Counted from the first letter of the stretch, positions 11,661-24,025 are shown. The stretch is 64,000 bases of DNA from Microvelia longipes (GCA_018340805.1 JACMZG010001913.1:12496097-12560096), one strand, 5' to 3'. Notes: generated by a model not told the origin, from the letters alone. Translations and numbers: made by a program.

Positions 11661-12062
11661 CAGTCTATCGTTTAGTTTAAAAATCTTGACAGATCAGTTT
11701 AGACACGACTGATTCTTAAGAAACAAATCCCTGCAAGAAGGGAGCGGGAAAAAAACTATGTAAACAAATCAGGTTATTTTATTCGTATTTTCTTGGCGAT
11801 GTTTTTTTACATTTCTTTTGTGAAGTTTTATTTTAAAATATCATTTTAAGATTAATTTGAAAGTAGTTTTCAAAACGATTTAATCAAAAGGAGAACTACA
11901 ATGAAAGTAACCGATTGCCGGGAAGAAGGTATTTTCCCTACAGCGGTTATTGTGGTAGGGTTTTTTTTTCTCTTAAGTGAGAGGTTGGCAGCGGCTTCTT
12001 TGATTGGTCAATCCCCAAAATACTTATGACCTTGGGGGATTTTTAAACTAAACGATAGACTG
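11661..12062 (+). mobile_element. TA-flanked MITE (Tc1/mariner-type ends)
   Basis: Terminal inverted repeats CAGTCTATCGTTTAGTTTAA... and its inverse, ending CGATAGACTG, bounded by TA on both sides (11659-11660, 12063-12064). It is 402 bp and non-coding. The TA duplication points to Tc1/mariner-type transposition. Inner sequence differs between halves, so it is not a simple palindrome. Confidence 0.75.
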
Positions 12063-12064
12063 TA

Positions 12065-13113
12065 GTCTCAATTTGTGAATACTCTAAAAACATATTTATT
12101 CCGTCCGTTATAATATTTTGTGCACTGAAGCTAATCGGTATAGAGTTGTGATTAGATTTTTATTTTTATTTATCTGATTTTCTGTTATTGTTATAATTAA
12201 TAGTTACAAGTTCAAGGATTTTAAGTGAAATATTTTTAAAAGTTTAATTTTGGCAATAATTGACAGAAATGTGCCAATTGTAATTCCTGTTGAATTATAT
12301 GGGAGTGATTTGTTTTTTGGTTTGTTCCTGCGGCAAATGATAGGTTATAACGCACTGTTTGCACATTTTTCTGGATTAGATGCTTAAGTGGTTGACCAAC
12401 CATTCATGGCTTTACCTTGTACTCAGGAATGTAACTCATAAAGAAGTACCTAGTTACTATATGTTATGTTCATTAAAAAAAGTCCGTTTTATGGGCTTTT
12501 CGGCCTATCAGGCTATTCACCCTGCGGTAACTAAGTCCTCTGTGCCGAAATCAAGTCCTGCCTTCAATCACAACAACGGAGGCTGATATGTTCATTATAG
12601 TAAAAGAAAACATCTTCTAGGGAAATCGGAGTTTTTCTTCATCTTCGAACATGGGAAATCGCTTCGCTCACCCTAAGAAATAAATATTAGCTTTAATCCT
12701 AGCGGTCCCCCGTTCATTTAATGGTCACGGTAGATTCCTCCTCAACGAAAATTAACAGAAGAAAAACCGTGGATATATGCTTTTAAGGACGCTTATCGCT
12801 GAAACTACACAATCGTTTAACTTTTAATTTTCACGTTTATCTTTAGATCTTGATACCACGAAGCTTGCTTACTATGCGCTTTTTCATTCACGTTTGCATT
12901 TGCGTTGAATGAGGAGCAGCCCCTGTAGCCAACAGTATTTTTATTTTAAAAAAAAAAGCTTTACGTATCATGAATAATTATGCTAAACATGACGCTAAGT
13001 GCAAACAATTTTTTATTGAAAATAAAATTTTAACTTTTCATTCAGCCTCTATTTTTTCATTGTTGTTAGTGAAAGCAAAGTATGATGAGGGGTAGTTCAA
13101 TTATATTAAGAAC
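12065..13113. other. Intergenic DNA, no gene recognised
   Basis: The stretch 12470-12700 is less AT-rich and shows phrases (GGCCTATCAGG, CGCTTCGCTCACCCTAAG) reminiscent of repeat tails elsewhere in the window, but I cannot bound an element. Confidence 0.35.
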
Positions 13114-13344
13114 CACAATTATGGCACTAGATATATTGCTAACATCAATATTCCCTTTTGTAGGCTCAACAAATCACATCAGTCCCCAAATTATAATGGA
13201 ATAAGGTGTTTTAATAAATTACCCGCTTCAATAGTTGTACTTCCTCCCAAAACTTTCAAAAATAGCATTAAAACATTGTTGCTTGAGAAAGCCTACTATA
13301 ATATTAACAAGTTTTTAGCTGATAACATAGTGTTCCCACCTTAA
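13114..13344 (+). pseudogene. LINE ORF2 C-terminal fragment
   Basis: A 76-codon frame reads HNYGTRYIANINIPFCRLNK, then NGIRCFNKLPASI and LPPKTFKNSIKTLL, ending in TAA at 13344. This layout is characteristic of the last residues of CR1/Jockey-like non-LTR ORF2 proteins. Upstream RT sequence is missing (5' truncation). A 3' UTR-like stretch with AATAAA-type signals follows, with (TAAA)n near 13530. Confidence 0.7.
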
Positions 13345-14030
13345 ATGTTTAGTCTTTCCCATGTAATGTTATGTTTTCTTGTTTTTTTATTTTTAATCTC
13401 GTTTGTTATTCAAATTATGCAGTCTGTGTAATAATTTACAATCAACTTGTTTTTCTTGTTTTTTTTTTAATTTCATTGTAAAATTTATACAATTAAGAAA
13501 CTTTGTAATAAAGCAACCTCAAGTATGTAAATAAATAAATAAATCTTATTTTCAGACTCAAAACTGCCCAGTTTTGTTGTCTATGCACAACGCTTTACCT
13601 GCAACTTCTTGAACTGCGCAGGCAAATTTCTGTGAACGGACCGGACTTTACGTAAAGGGATACCCTCCAGTCAAATTTCAACTTACCTGTATGATATCAG
13701 ATTTTTAACGATAAGTTGAAAACACTCATCATGTTATAACAATTGTACAAATGCGGATAATATTAAGATGAAACTTGACCATTTGTTCATCTACTATACG
13801 ACTAAAGTCCTAAAGTTCAAAGCAATCTTAAAATGTTTCAATGTTTCCGTGTTTTAATCCTATGAAAACACGAGTTGCGTGGAGCTAATAATGTTTAATT
13901 AAGCTCTACAATAAATATATAAAAAAAAAACACACCTATGAAAGTTTTGCTGAGTCATAAAATTGCAATTACGGCACCATCTATATTGTGAGGAAATCAC
14001 AACTATTTTATTTTCTGATAAACAATTTTT
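13345..14030. other. Intergenic DNA after the LINE fragment
   Basis: The first 200 bp is probably the LINE 3' UTR. Nothing else recognised. Confidence 0.4.
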
Positions 14031-14034
14031 TTAC

Positions 14035-14230
14035 CTTTCCTTATTTAAACCCTAGGTATTTAGGAATTGTATTGTGTCAGCACAAAAAAAACTAACCCGG
14101 TATGTCACCTGCATTATCCGTTTCAGGTGTTTCTAAGGCCCCTTAATTTTTTTTTATTATGTTATCTGTCCGTATGTGTATGTGTGTGTCCTATGTCTGT
14201 TATCATCGTAACTCCCACGTGTATTTATGT
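14035..14230 (+). mobile_element. Family A fragment (5' part)
   Basis: Shares the CCCGGTATGT ... ATTATCCGTTTCAGGTGTTT ... GTGTGTGT ... TGTTATCATCGTAACTCC order with the longer family A copies and then stops. The open frame across it is a shadow. Confidence 0.65.
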
Positions 14231-14289
14231 TAAAGAGTTAAAATTTAAAAAAACATTAGTCTATAGGTTTTTGTACTATCTAAAATAGT

Positions 14290-14460
14290 TATTTATGCAC
14301 CAAGGAAATAAAATGAGCACATTTTTTCCCTGATCTGTAAAGTTGGTTCCTAAGACGAAGTCGCAGGAACCAAAGCAAATTAATCCCGAAGCGACGCTGA
14401 GGGATTAATATAATTTACTCCCGAGCCGCAGGCGAGGGAAAACAGTGAAGGAAAAATTGA
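14290..14460 (-). repeat. Family B: run of GC-rich hairpins
   Basis: Three adjacent small hairpins stand out from AT-rich surroundings: GTTCCT..AGGAAC, TTAATCCC..GGGATTAA and CTCCCGAGCCGCAGGCGAGG. The ATGCACCAAGG end matches, inverted, the ends of the related unit at 28451-28677. Confidence 0.5.
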
Positions 14461-14477
14461 TGTTTATTCTCGACGTA

Positions 14478-14665
14478 CATTACTGACACCAATAATGTTT
14501 TTTTACTGACCCGTAGTAATATTCATTTACTGATATCAGTAATATTTCTTTACTGACCCCTAGTAATATTCATTTACTGACCCCAGTAATCTCTCTTTAC
14601 TGACCCCAATAATGTTTCTTTACTGAACCCAATAATGATTTATTACTGACCTCAGTCAGTAATAA
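14478..14665. repeat. Minisatellite, about 27-bp units, about 7 copies
   Basis: Units of the form TTTACTGACCCCAGTAAT separated by short T-rich spacers. Each unit contains a small inverted pair (TTACTG / CAGTAA), so the array alternates hairpins. Confidence 0.75.
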
Positions 14666-15250
14666 ATTAACACTACCACAAGAAGTTCTCAGACTTGTTT
14701 ATCTGGCCATGTCCAAAGTAGACTATCCTATGGCATAATCCTTTGGGGACATGTTAACCTAACTAGTTTACTGCTGCTGCAAAAGAAGGCTCTTAGAATT
14801 ATAACCTATGCTGGATACCTTGATGAGTGTAAACCTATATTTAAGAAGTTAGGTGTCATGACTATTGTAAACATGTACATTTATAACGTCCTTACCTTTA
14901 TGAAACTTAATGTAAATAATTATAAAAAAAATCAATACCACCAGTATTACTCCAGAAATAAAAGTAAACTATTGATCCCTAGACATAGACTGACCAAATG
15001 CGAGGTAGCTCATATTGTTCTTGGTATCAAAATGTTCAATGCATTACCTGACAATATTAAAGATTTGAAGATAAACAAATTTAAAAAGGAGATCAAGAAT
15101 ATTCTCATCACTAATGCAATGTATAAAAGTGATGAACTCTTTAATCTTCAATTTTAAGGAATCATACTACATTTTTTAATTTATTGATTTGACATTATCC
15201 TATTGTTAATTTTTTATTCGTGGTGGAAATAAAGACTTTATTTAAGAATT
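14666..15250 (+). pseudogene. LINE ORF2 C-terminal fragment with 3' UTR
   Basis: One frame gives LRLVYLAMSKVDYPMA and then stops. After a one-base shift near 14735 another frame continues with SYGIILWGHVNL, LQKKALRIITYAGYLDECK and PIFKKLGVMTIVNMYIYNV, ending LFNLQF at 15157. This is the thumb/C-terminal region of a CR1/Jockey/Rex-like RT protein. An AATAAAG signal follows at about 15226. It is 5'-truncated and frameshifted. Confidence 0.75.
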
Positions 15251-16800
15251 TATGTCGGGGCACTGATGGGAGAATTACTTTCCTAACATATCCCTTCCCT
15301 AACCCTCTTTATTTACCTTGTAAATATTTACGTATTTATTATTTATATTATTATTTATTAGGTTTACCACGATTATTATTAAACCCCGCCAAGGAGTATC
15401 ACCACTGGGTGATTCCTCCTATCAAGACTGCCAAGCCACTTTAACCAGCATGAGCACTATGTCAAATACATTTATTGTAGACAATAATCAATAAAGTTAA
15501 AAAAAAAAGATTATTATTAGTTTTAAGCTCACCTTTATAATTTGAAAGCCATTTTTTGAATGTAAATTTAATATTGATACTTTGTTTAAAGTCGCGAATC
15601 CGTTTACGTTTCTTCTGATCACTTTCATATCATCTTTAACTTTCTTACACTTATTTTACCAGCACTATCTTTAATATTCACTTCCTTTTGTTTCCTCAGC
15701 TTCATATAACCGAAATAAGTACAGACAACTTAATAATTAGGCCTTTATTGTGAGGCACTTTGTTTTGAAGTCACGTAAAGTAACCTTCACGTCTGTAACC
15801 TTCCTCATTCTTTTCTCAGCGCTTTCAAACAAGATAACTCAGCACTTTCAACTGCGTCAAAAGTATTTTGATTTGCTTAAAACCGCTTTTGACCGATACG
15901 ACGGTGTGTGAAGAATCTACGGCGTACCCGTACGAGCTAGCTTAGATATTTTTAGTGAAGTTATATTTCAGTTTTGTGAGAGATCCCGTAAATTGTTTAC
16001 CGATAGAATCAGCGAAGTCTGGATTTACTTTGAGTGTAAACCGACCTGGTTTCCGAGCGAAACCAAGTCTCTGTGAGTTAAGTATAAAGCAGCAGGTACG
16101 TACCTATCACCTTATCTAACTTCTCTCGCCAGTTATGCGATGCTTTCTTTCTTCTGCTTAATCTATCAGCTATTGGACTCTCTTTCATTCTTCCGCGGCG
16201 AAATAACTCGGATTTTGATTGATTAATAACCTTGGTTGCACCTACGAATGACGCCTAGCTGGCCAGGCATTCATGTATTAATTTCCTATCATAGGGCTAT
16301 TTCCGTAGATAATAGGTCCCTTGGGTTCCCCTTTTGGGTGTTTAAAGTTAGTTTACTTAGCCTAAGACTTATTAATTGTATTAGCATAAGTTTAAGTTTA
16401 GTGATATGGTGCTTATCAAGCCAATGCTTAACCCGCCGGTTACGGCTGAATTATTGCAATCAGTAACTTATATTTATTGTGGCTTGTGCATGAGTTGGTT
16501 ACCTTATAAAATTGATTTACTTATTTTCCTAAAGTTAAGTACTGGCTTAGATGCATGTTTATTTAATATTATCAGTTTCACTGCTTTATTGTCTTTTATG
16601 CTTTCTTATCACTTAAGTTATCTTCTAAAAATTAATTAAATATTATATTGTTATATTAATATTTTGTATATCATTTATCTAAATCAGCCTTCTACCTATC
16701 CTTATTCTTTATATGGTCCTTCAGAGCTTCCTTTCAAACTTCTCTTTGGTAACACTAGCCACAGTAATAATCACCTGTCTACTGCCCAAAAATTTATTTA
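15251..16800. other. Intergenic DNA, probable old repeat tails
   Basis: The phrase AAGGAGTATCACCACTGGGTGA near 15390 has a diverged partner near 21421 (AAGGAGTTCTACCAATGGGTAG), so part of this is a dispersed repeat. No gene recognised in 15550-16800. Confidence 0.35.
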
Positions 16801-16802
16801 TT

Positions 16803-16943
16803 TATATACACCAGTAATATGAGGAACTGATAAAGTACAACAACCATGTGGCCGCAAAGTACAGGGACGCGCGGGACCGCGAAGCGGTCCACTGCCTCAT
16901 CCCCTCCATAGCGGACGAGGCGGCGAAGCAATTTACATTATAT
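16803..16943 (+). pseudogene. Short GC-rich coding-like fragment, unknown family
   Basis: From about 16816 one frame reads YEELIKYNNHVAAKYRDARD then REAVHCLIPSIADEAAK before a stop, with composition far richer in GC than its surroundings. A related stretch at 55275-55400 shares TGGAACTGATAAAG..CAACCATGTGGCC but is frameshifted and diverges. Two diverged copies suggest a decayed mobile-element gene rather than a host exon. I do not recognise the family. Confidence 0.35.
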
Positions 16944-17450
16944 GAAGAGTGAGCATTAATAAACATAATCTGGAAATATTTATACCCCTGTTTATCACCA
17001 GAAGAATAAGTTTCAGCACCTGCTTTCTTTAAAATGTATGGAATTAGAAACTTGCTCTCTGTAGATTCTGAAGAATCTAGAGCGAAGCAGATAAAATTTA
17101 TTACTACAATAATAAAGGAGTTTCAATAGTTTTTATTTCTTTCTTTTGTCATAGCTCGTTAAGAATTTGTCTGACAAAAAATTTGATATAACTGTAATTT
17201 TCTTTATAAACTTTTTCTTAACCTCCCGTTTAAATAACTATTTTTATTCTTTTAAAATATCTCTGGCAGACGGGTCCGCAAGCTGGGTGAATTTCATTTG
17301 AACCTACTTCTTGCTTCGATTTCCGTTTTCACGGAAATCTGATGATTTCCGTGAAATCATCAGATTCGGTTTTTATTAACCGTGTTAATTGCATATTACC
17401 TACTTAGTTGCATACTTACCGAGGGATGTAGAAAACCATTGGAGCTATTG
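16944..17450. other. Intergenic DNA
   Basis: Contains a compact palindromic cluster at 17315-17370 (TTTCCGTGAAATCATCAGATT and inverses). Otherwise nothing recognised. Confidence 0.35.
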
Positions 17451-17454
17451 TTGG

Positions 17455-18185
17455 GGTTAGAATAGAGGGATAAACAACCAGTCTTTCTGGTTGTCCCCAT
17501 CTGGGACAAACAGTAAGTTGAGAAGTCTCTATGTAACCTTCTTCAGATGGTTACTCCATAACCTCGCTATAAAGGGAGTAACCACTTACAGAAGCTCTTT
17601 GAGTAACCTTCTTCAGATGGTTATTTCCTAATCACGCTATAAAAGAGTGGCCTATTAAAGAGCGTTTCTGAGTAACCTTTTTCAGATGGTAACTCCCAAG
17701 GAACTTATATAAAAGAGAAAGATCATATCAGGCCTTTAATATGTAAAAAGGTGTCGCCTACCCCCACCGCAACTCCTTCGGGCACTCCTAGCATTACTAC
17801 ATCCTTCCTATCATCAAATCATCCTTCCTATATTCAAACAAGTCGAGTAATGTTTTATTTCTTTATTATTGCATAGTAGTCGATTTTACATATTTAATGT
17901 TATTTTTACTTTGTTTAAGATTGTAAAGTTATGAATCCTAAAAAAATAAAAAAATACAAGAGCAAAAGTCTGTTGATATTAAGCGTGTTAGATCTTATAA
18001 GTTAAAAACACAAAATTTATACGCTTCTCCAATAATTATAAACTCTACATGGGACAAGTTATTTCCCAACCCCTCTATGAAGGATGTAGCCATTGAAAGA
18101 AGGTCTCTGAGTAACTTCTTCAGATGGTTACTCCCCAACCCCGCTATGAAGGATGTAGCCATTTAAAGAAGGTCATTGGCTACCT
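17455..18185. repeat. Minisatellite of about 70-bp units
   Basis: The core TAACCTTCTTCAGATGGTTA recurs at about 17535, 17604, 17674 and 18110, each followed by a TCCxxAACC..GCTATxAA block. Units degrade in the middle (17700-18040), where unrelated AT-rich DNA intervenes. Confidence 0.75.
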
Positions 18186-18774
18186 CACATTATTCCCCTA
18201 CGCTCTCTACTGAATATAACTGTGTGTTTTACTATAATAATGCTTTTCCTTTATATTTCTGAAGTCGTCTTAGGGAATATTAAGTCGTAAAAGAAAAGAA
18301 TCTTAAACTCGTTTTCTAATATACTTTTTCTGCATGGAAGAAAAATATTGATATAGTTACTTCCTAAAAATTAAAATACATTTTAGGGTTATTTAAATTA
18401 CCTGCAATACGCCATAATGCTTCTCCTTATACTCTAAATTGATAATAAGGAACGAAATTTGTACCAAATAACTAATTGATGATAAGTTATGAAGCTTCTT
18501 TCACAACATTACATTGGATAAGGCATGATGTTTGTCTCAAAACATCCAATTTAGGATAAAGTATAAAGCTTGCCACTAAAAACTGATCGGAGATTAGAGA
18601 TGAAATTTACACGACGAAGCTCGCTTAAAAACCCCTGTGTAATTATGAATGAAGATTGCTTCAAGGGCAGACATGTTATCATCCTATTATAAAATGCGAT
18701 AAGTATAGGGTAAATTCCCTGTTGATTAGTGAAGCATTACTGAGTCTGATAATAAAAGTGAAATGTAAATAAAG
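18186..18774. other. 3' flank of gene B
   Basis: AT-rich; no gene seen. Confidence 0.35.
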
Positions 18775-18780
18775 TTTATT
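18775..18780 (-). promoter_or_regulatory. Likely polyadenylation signal of gene B
   Basis: AATAAA on the minus strand about 100 nt downstream of the gene B stop codon at 18879, a normal 3' UTR distance. Confidence 0.55.
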
Positions 18781-18878
18781 ATTAACAAATTAAGTAATTA
18801 TGTAAGGTAACTTTATGACAATAAAAAATATCTAGATAATTAAAAAAGTCTTATTTGGCACTAATAAAGAATTTTGAC

Positions 18879-20179
18879 TTAGAAGTTATATTGTGAGAAT
18901 TTTGGTGATGGTGCTCTTGCGAATGCTTCTTGGTGGGCTTGGAAATGGATTGCTTTGGCTGCTTGAATTTCGGGTGTGTCGGCTACGGTGCCGTCGTGGT
19001 TCAGAGGTGCTGGAATTACGGGTTTCTTATAGTTTGAGAATGAAGGTGCTGGGGAATGTGAAAAGGCTTTTTTGGGGGGTGTGTATGAATGGGGTTGGGG
19101 GATGTATGAGTGAGGGTAAGATACTTTAGCAGTCTTGTAAGCAGCGAAGTGAATAGCTTTAGCTTGTTTGATTGCTGGTGTGTCTGCTACTGTTCCATCG
19201 TGATTTAGAGGAGCGGGTTCAAAATTTTTAGGAGTGAAAAGTGCGAGTGGTGCGTGGTGTTCAGGTTCTTCGTAAATTGGTTTGGATGGTGAGAATGATG
19301 GTTGACTGTATTCGTAGTGGATTGGCTCGACATAATTGTTGTAACGGGGTTCATCGTGATGTTCTGGTTCTACCCATGAATGATCAGCTTGAGCGGCTTC
19401 AGCGGAGTAAGCTGCCATGAATGCTGCTTTAGCTTGTTGAACTTCAGGTGTTTCAGCAACAGTACCATCAGGGTTTAAAGGAGCTGGTTGGAAAGGAATA
19501 GCTCTTCTGTAACGGTGCAAAGCTTGATTGTAGAGCTGGAAATGGATGGCTTTAGCGTGCTTTACTTCGTCAGTTTCAGCTACTGTACCGTCATGGTTAA
19601 GAGGAGCTGGTGGTCCGTGGTACTTTTTCTCATAATGATCGTACGAATGATCTGAGTGATCATCACCATGATAGTAATGTCCTACGCCGTGTAATCTAGA
19701 TTTAGCTTCATTGTGAGCTCTAGCTAATACTGCCTTGGCGTGTTTGATTGCATCAGTGTCGGCTACAGTACCATCATGATTGAGAGGAGCAGGTTCGACG
19801 TACTTATGTCCGTGATAGTATGAATCATGGGGATTATAACTTCTTCTGTATCTATGTAGAGTTTGGTGATATTGAGCTAAATGGTGAGCACGAGCAGCTT
19901 TTACTTCAGGAAGATCATCGACTGACCCGTCAGGTTTAACTGGTGCTGGATTTGGATTATAAAAATGAGCAAATGGTATTGGTGAATGATGATATTCACC
20001 ATGATAACCATGGTGGCTCTGTCCGGGGAATGTTGCGCTGTAAGCCTTGAGAGCAGCGAAGTGAGCAGCTCTTGCATGTTTTACTTCAGGGGTGTAATCA
20101 ACTGTTCCATCATGTTTTAATGGTGCTGGTGGTCCATGATACTTTTTTTCGTGTTGGTGGTGATCATACTGTGAATATC
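18879..20179 (-). CDS. Gene B, exon 3: body of a multi-repeat cuticular protein
   Basis: This 432-codon exon begins after a TTTGTTTCTAG acceptor (ct at 20180-20181); its GA completes the glycine codon started by exon 2. It consists of about seven copies of a unit with consensus PAPLNxDGTVAxTxEVKxAKAxHF. Copies start at about residues 47, 107, 159, 220, 261, 352 and 419 of the 462-residue precursor, joined by His/Tyr/Pro-rich linkers. Comparable DGxVxDTPEVxxAKAxH units are known from cuticle proteins of insects and other arthropods, so an extracellular structural role is likely. RYRR occurs at about residues 139-142 and 252-255 and fits the furin rule R-X-R-R. The frame extends 67 nt upstream of the acceptor to an ATG at 20246, but that part is intronic. 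Confidence 0.88.
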
Positions 20180-21049
20180 CTAGAAACAAAGAATAAAAAA
20201 AATACTTATTAAAACACTCATAAAAGTAAATGATACTCAAGTCCATTTTAAGAACGAAAATGAAAAGTCAGATATTTCAGTCTATCAATAATGTTACTCT
20301 GTAGAGGAAAACTAAATTCTTTCAGATAATAATTTTTTTAAAGAAGAACTCTTACTTAAAAAAAGGACTTTTGTATTTAAGAAAAAGGCAGTGTTGTCTA
20401 TAAACGTATTCCTTAAGATTTCTATCTCTATTAAATAAATGAACACAATCATTGTTTTGCAAAAAAGAACCCGAGGGATTTCTATTTAACAAAAAAGCTG
20501 AGCTGTTTTTACATTTATCCCTTTGGGTTTCCAATTTAAACAAATGAAAATGTTCATAGCAATCGTTCTATCGATGATATTTCCAATTCCTCACTTTTTT
20601 AATTATAAAGTATATTCTAGATTTGATAATAAAACCAGAATAACATTCGGTTAACCAAAATATACATTTTTACGGGTCGTCGATTAAATATTTGTAACTA
20701 TAAACCAGTATTAGTAACGAAATTATGATTTAAAATGAATATACCTGGGAGCGAGGTTGCAATCATTCTTGCTTGACTTATTTTTAACTTTTAATGAAGT
20801 TATAATGTGACTAGGACAGATTATTAAAATTTTCCTCATTAAGTTCCATTTTAATGCTTATAATAATTATGTTAAATCAGTTATATAGATTTCTTATAAT
20901 AATTTATGTTAAATCAGTTATCTGGATTTTACCCCTGGCTTAACTAGGCCATCTTTCTCGATGTCTGTCATTTAACTTATTTTTGTTTAATATTTCCCCA
21001 GCTAAATTTACAAAACTAATTTTACACAAAATAATGTAATGTAATGATA

Positions 21050-21150
21050 AATTTCGAAGGATGGAACACTCCCAAGATATAGCATGGCAAGGCACTTTGC
21101 TTTTATCATTCCCAAGTATCTTTCGCACAATTATGTTGTGTCAACTATTC
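21050..21150 (-). mobile_element. Arm remnant of the AGTTGACACAA foldback family
   Basis: The minus strand starts AGTTGACACAACATAATTGTG and continues with GGAATG..AAGCAAAGTGCCTTGC and TTCCATCCTTCGA, a diverged match to the arms of the complete element at 39688-40148. Confidence 0.6.
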
Positions 21151-21159
21151 ATTTATTGC

Positions 21160-21320
21160 AGGATAGACATTCACCCATCCAAGCACTGACCTCGCTCGAT
21201 GCTATCCGTATTCCAATGGAATTTAGTATACTTTATTTATTACGCAAAGGAATATAATTGTACCGAATTTCAACTCAATTTTATTATTTTTTTATGATTT
21301 ATTTTATAGTTACACTGCAT
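21160..21320 (-). mobile_element. Family A fragment with 5S-like segment (copy 2)
   Basis: At 21167-21206 the minus strand reads GCATCGAGCGAGGTCAGTGC and TTGGATGGGTGA, a very good match to the 5S internal control region. Upstream on that strand is the family A block TTGAAATTCGGTACAATTAT and TTTACGTAATAAATAAAG-like sequence. Confidence 0.7.
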
Positions 21321-22552
21321 TCTATCACATACATAGATGCTACAAGTAACAGAGATGATGAGGGGTTGTTGCTTGCTTTGTTGTTTTTTTTTGCAAAAAA
21401 AAAGAAAAACCAAACATTCTAAGGAGTTCTACCAATGGGTAGCCTCTCCGTCAAGACCTACAAGTCACAAAAACCTCATGAATTTTATTAATTTTCGATT
21501 TTTAAACGTTTTTAAATAATATATACAAGTGTATACACGTCACAAAATTGAAGAAATGCTGATAATGAGAGAAAACTTACTTTGTTCACATATTATGTTC
21601 TTATATGTGACTAAATTGGTGCCAAATCCACAAGGATATTTTTCCGTGTTTTATGAATTTTTGGAATTCATAAATAATAGTTTTTTAGCGTAATTTTTAT
21701 TTTGTAAAAAAAAATATGATGGGATTTTTAAGGGAAATGCTATCTAGTTGTATTCATATAATTTCTACTGCAAATGAAAATGTAATTTTCCCAAATGACC
21801 ATTCAGAAAATTAAAGTAGGGAGCATAGTGATGAAATAACGAGTCTTGATGTAACGACTTCACTGTAATAATAGTATTTGAATGACTAATGAAATAACTA
21901 GTTCCTAAGTATCACTCTAAGTGGCCTCCAGATGCTCTACGAACGCTGTTAAAGGAGTTTGGTGTAACGACTAAAAGTGTTTATTGATATAACCTGGGTC
22001 TTCAAAGACAAAGTTTCTGGCAATAATGAGTTACATCAGGGGTTTTCAAACTTTTTGTCACCACGTATTATCAACCACCAAACATTATACAATTAGCGAA
22101 CCAAGAACAACATTATGATATGAAACATATGTACAAGGGGTGTTATGATACGTTTGAATAATGTTATTTACAACAGATATAATACGACTCTAGTACTGTC
22201 CATGCCTCCAGTAAAGTTAGAACCAGAAAATGCTGGTAATGCTATTTAAAAATTAATTGATAATAACCATGAATGATACAGATAAAAATTCCCTACATTG
22301 TTTCTCTCTCGAAATAAAAATATTGAAAAGTCGCTAAAAATTATTACTACTACTTTTAATATTCATAATTATATGTTTCCTACTTTATCAAAAAAGACAT
22401 TCAAGATTTTTATGCGTACCAGCAGGGGTTCCACATTTGGTTTTACGCGTTTTACACTTTTTAAACCCCTGTGCTGGAGTGTTTTAGAGTTTTAGTTGTG
22501 AGTAAGTGGTTTTTTCGCTGACAGGATCGGCATCACAGATCCAGACATCCCT

Positions 22553-22625
22553 TCCTTAACACAATATAATTGTGCGAGAGATATTTAAATGTATCGAAAC
22601 AATCCTCGGTAGTATCAAATGATAT
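22553..22625 (+). mobile_element. Arm fragment of the AGTTGACACAA foldback family
   Basis: AACACAATATAATTGTGCGA followed by GAGATATTTAAATGT and CTCGGTAGTATCAAATGATA, matching pieces found at and beside 39688-40148. Confidence 0.55.
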
Positions 22626-23089
22626 ATCCTTTCCTTACTCAGAGTTGGATTGGACATTTTCCAAAATTAGTTTAGTCAAATGAATCGACATAGTATCAAG
22701 CTGTAGTAAGAGGAAAATAATTTAAAGTCCCCGTTTAAAAATTCCTAGCATGGATTTTTTTCAACTTATTTCACATAATTTTAACAAGTATTACGCTTTT
22801 TAAAATCATCAATTGCTTGCTTATAGATTATCTGGCAAAAGTATCTGCTGTAAAATACCTGCTCTTTAACTTGCTGTTACTTTTGCTGCTACTATACAAT
22901 AATACAATTTAATTATTAATTTTGTTAAATACCTAGAAATTTTAAGTTTTTCTGTCCATAAGCAACTTAAATCTTAGAAACAACTACATTTGTGCAATGT
23001 TAAGTTTTTCAGTCCATAAGCAACTTAAAACTTAGAAATAACTGCATTTGTGCAATTTTTCTGCTGTATAAAGTAAAAAATGTAGGTAA

Positions 23090-23210
23090 GTAGGTAAAAA
23101 CAGGGATTTACCTAAATTTTATCTGACAGGTCTTTTTAAGACCTCCTGAGTAGCTTTTATAAAATTGACTTGGTGTAGGTGTGTCTGTTATCATCGTAGT
23201 ATGTCGTCAG
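23090..23210 (+). mobile_element. Family A fragment (5' part)
   Basis: TCTTTTTAAGACCTCCTGAG, TTATAAAATTGACTTGG and TGTGTCTGTTATCATCGTAG are in family order. It is cut at 23211 by the start of the adjoining MITE. Confidence 0.55.
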
Positions 23211-23345
23211 CATAGAGATATATACTATAGAGGATAGTATAGTAGCATAGTTTATCTCAATACATTAAGAGTTCTGAAACATCATTTTGGGGCTGTCATT
23301 TTGAGGCTCTGTGTAACCTTATCGAAACCTCTTCCAAAAGTAAGT
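23211..23345 (-). mobile_element. hAT-type MITE, truncated
   Basis: Starts CATAGAGATATATACTA and continues with the inverse of the family's right-hand part (TATCTCAATACATTAAGAG, GGCTCTGTGTAACCT). The other end is missing. Confidence 0.6.
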
Positions 23346-23849
23346 GTAGGAGACACATTTAATCAGCTTCATTCCTTTAAAATAATATTGGGAATAATCA
23401 TAGATAGCACAACCAGTGCTATCGTTGATTTTGGACCCATCTGTAAAAATATAATGACAATCCGGCCATTAAGAGAATACACTATTCCAAAACATACTAT
23501 TTCTGACGGATGATGGATATTTTGATAAATATTCCATATAATAAGTAGTAATTCTGTGAGTTATTTCGTCGTAGTTAATGGATTTATATGGAATTTTATA
23601 ATAGAAATGTATGTCGTTATGAAAGACAGCAGTTTCTGTAAAGCTCTGAACTAAAGCAGAAGATTTTTTACCTTCCCAGAAAAGATAAGTATGGGCTGAT
23701 GACGCTACTCTTAAAATTTGTTGGCTTGCTACTGAATCAAATGAAAGGTTTTTGATATAAAATCTGTCGCATATAATTTGGCGACGAATTTTATAGTGTT
23801 AAAACTTAGTAAAACATCAATCTTTAGACCTATTTGTATCCGTAATATA

Positions 23850-24025
23850 TTTTTATCACGTCTTAAAATCATAAACGCGAAAAAATGTTTCCATCAATTT
23901 GAAATTTAGCTCGCATGGATACATCTATTTCGTCCTATCATCCTATCATACGGTTTTTATCGAATTAGAAGGTTTATGAAATATAGAGAAAGGTCAGTAC
24001 CTAGATAGGTTACCGATGGGAAGAA
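23850..24025 (+). mobile_element. Old family A fragment, decayed 5S-like end
   Basis: ATTTGAAATTTAGCTCGCAT is followed by GGTCAGTACCTAGATAGGTTACCG, in the order seen in better copies. The 5S match is weak on its own. Confidence 0.4.

Noticed and set aside
18893..19129. 78-codon plus-strand frame
   Set aside because: Antisense shadow of the gene B repeat exon.
20180..20246. Upstream extension of the gene B frame to an ATG at 20246
   Set aside because: The extra residues lie upstream of a strong TTTCTAG acceptor, lack a signal peptide and are intron. Phase matching to exon 2 at 28009-28084 is better.
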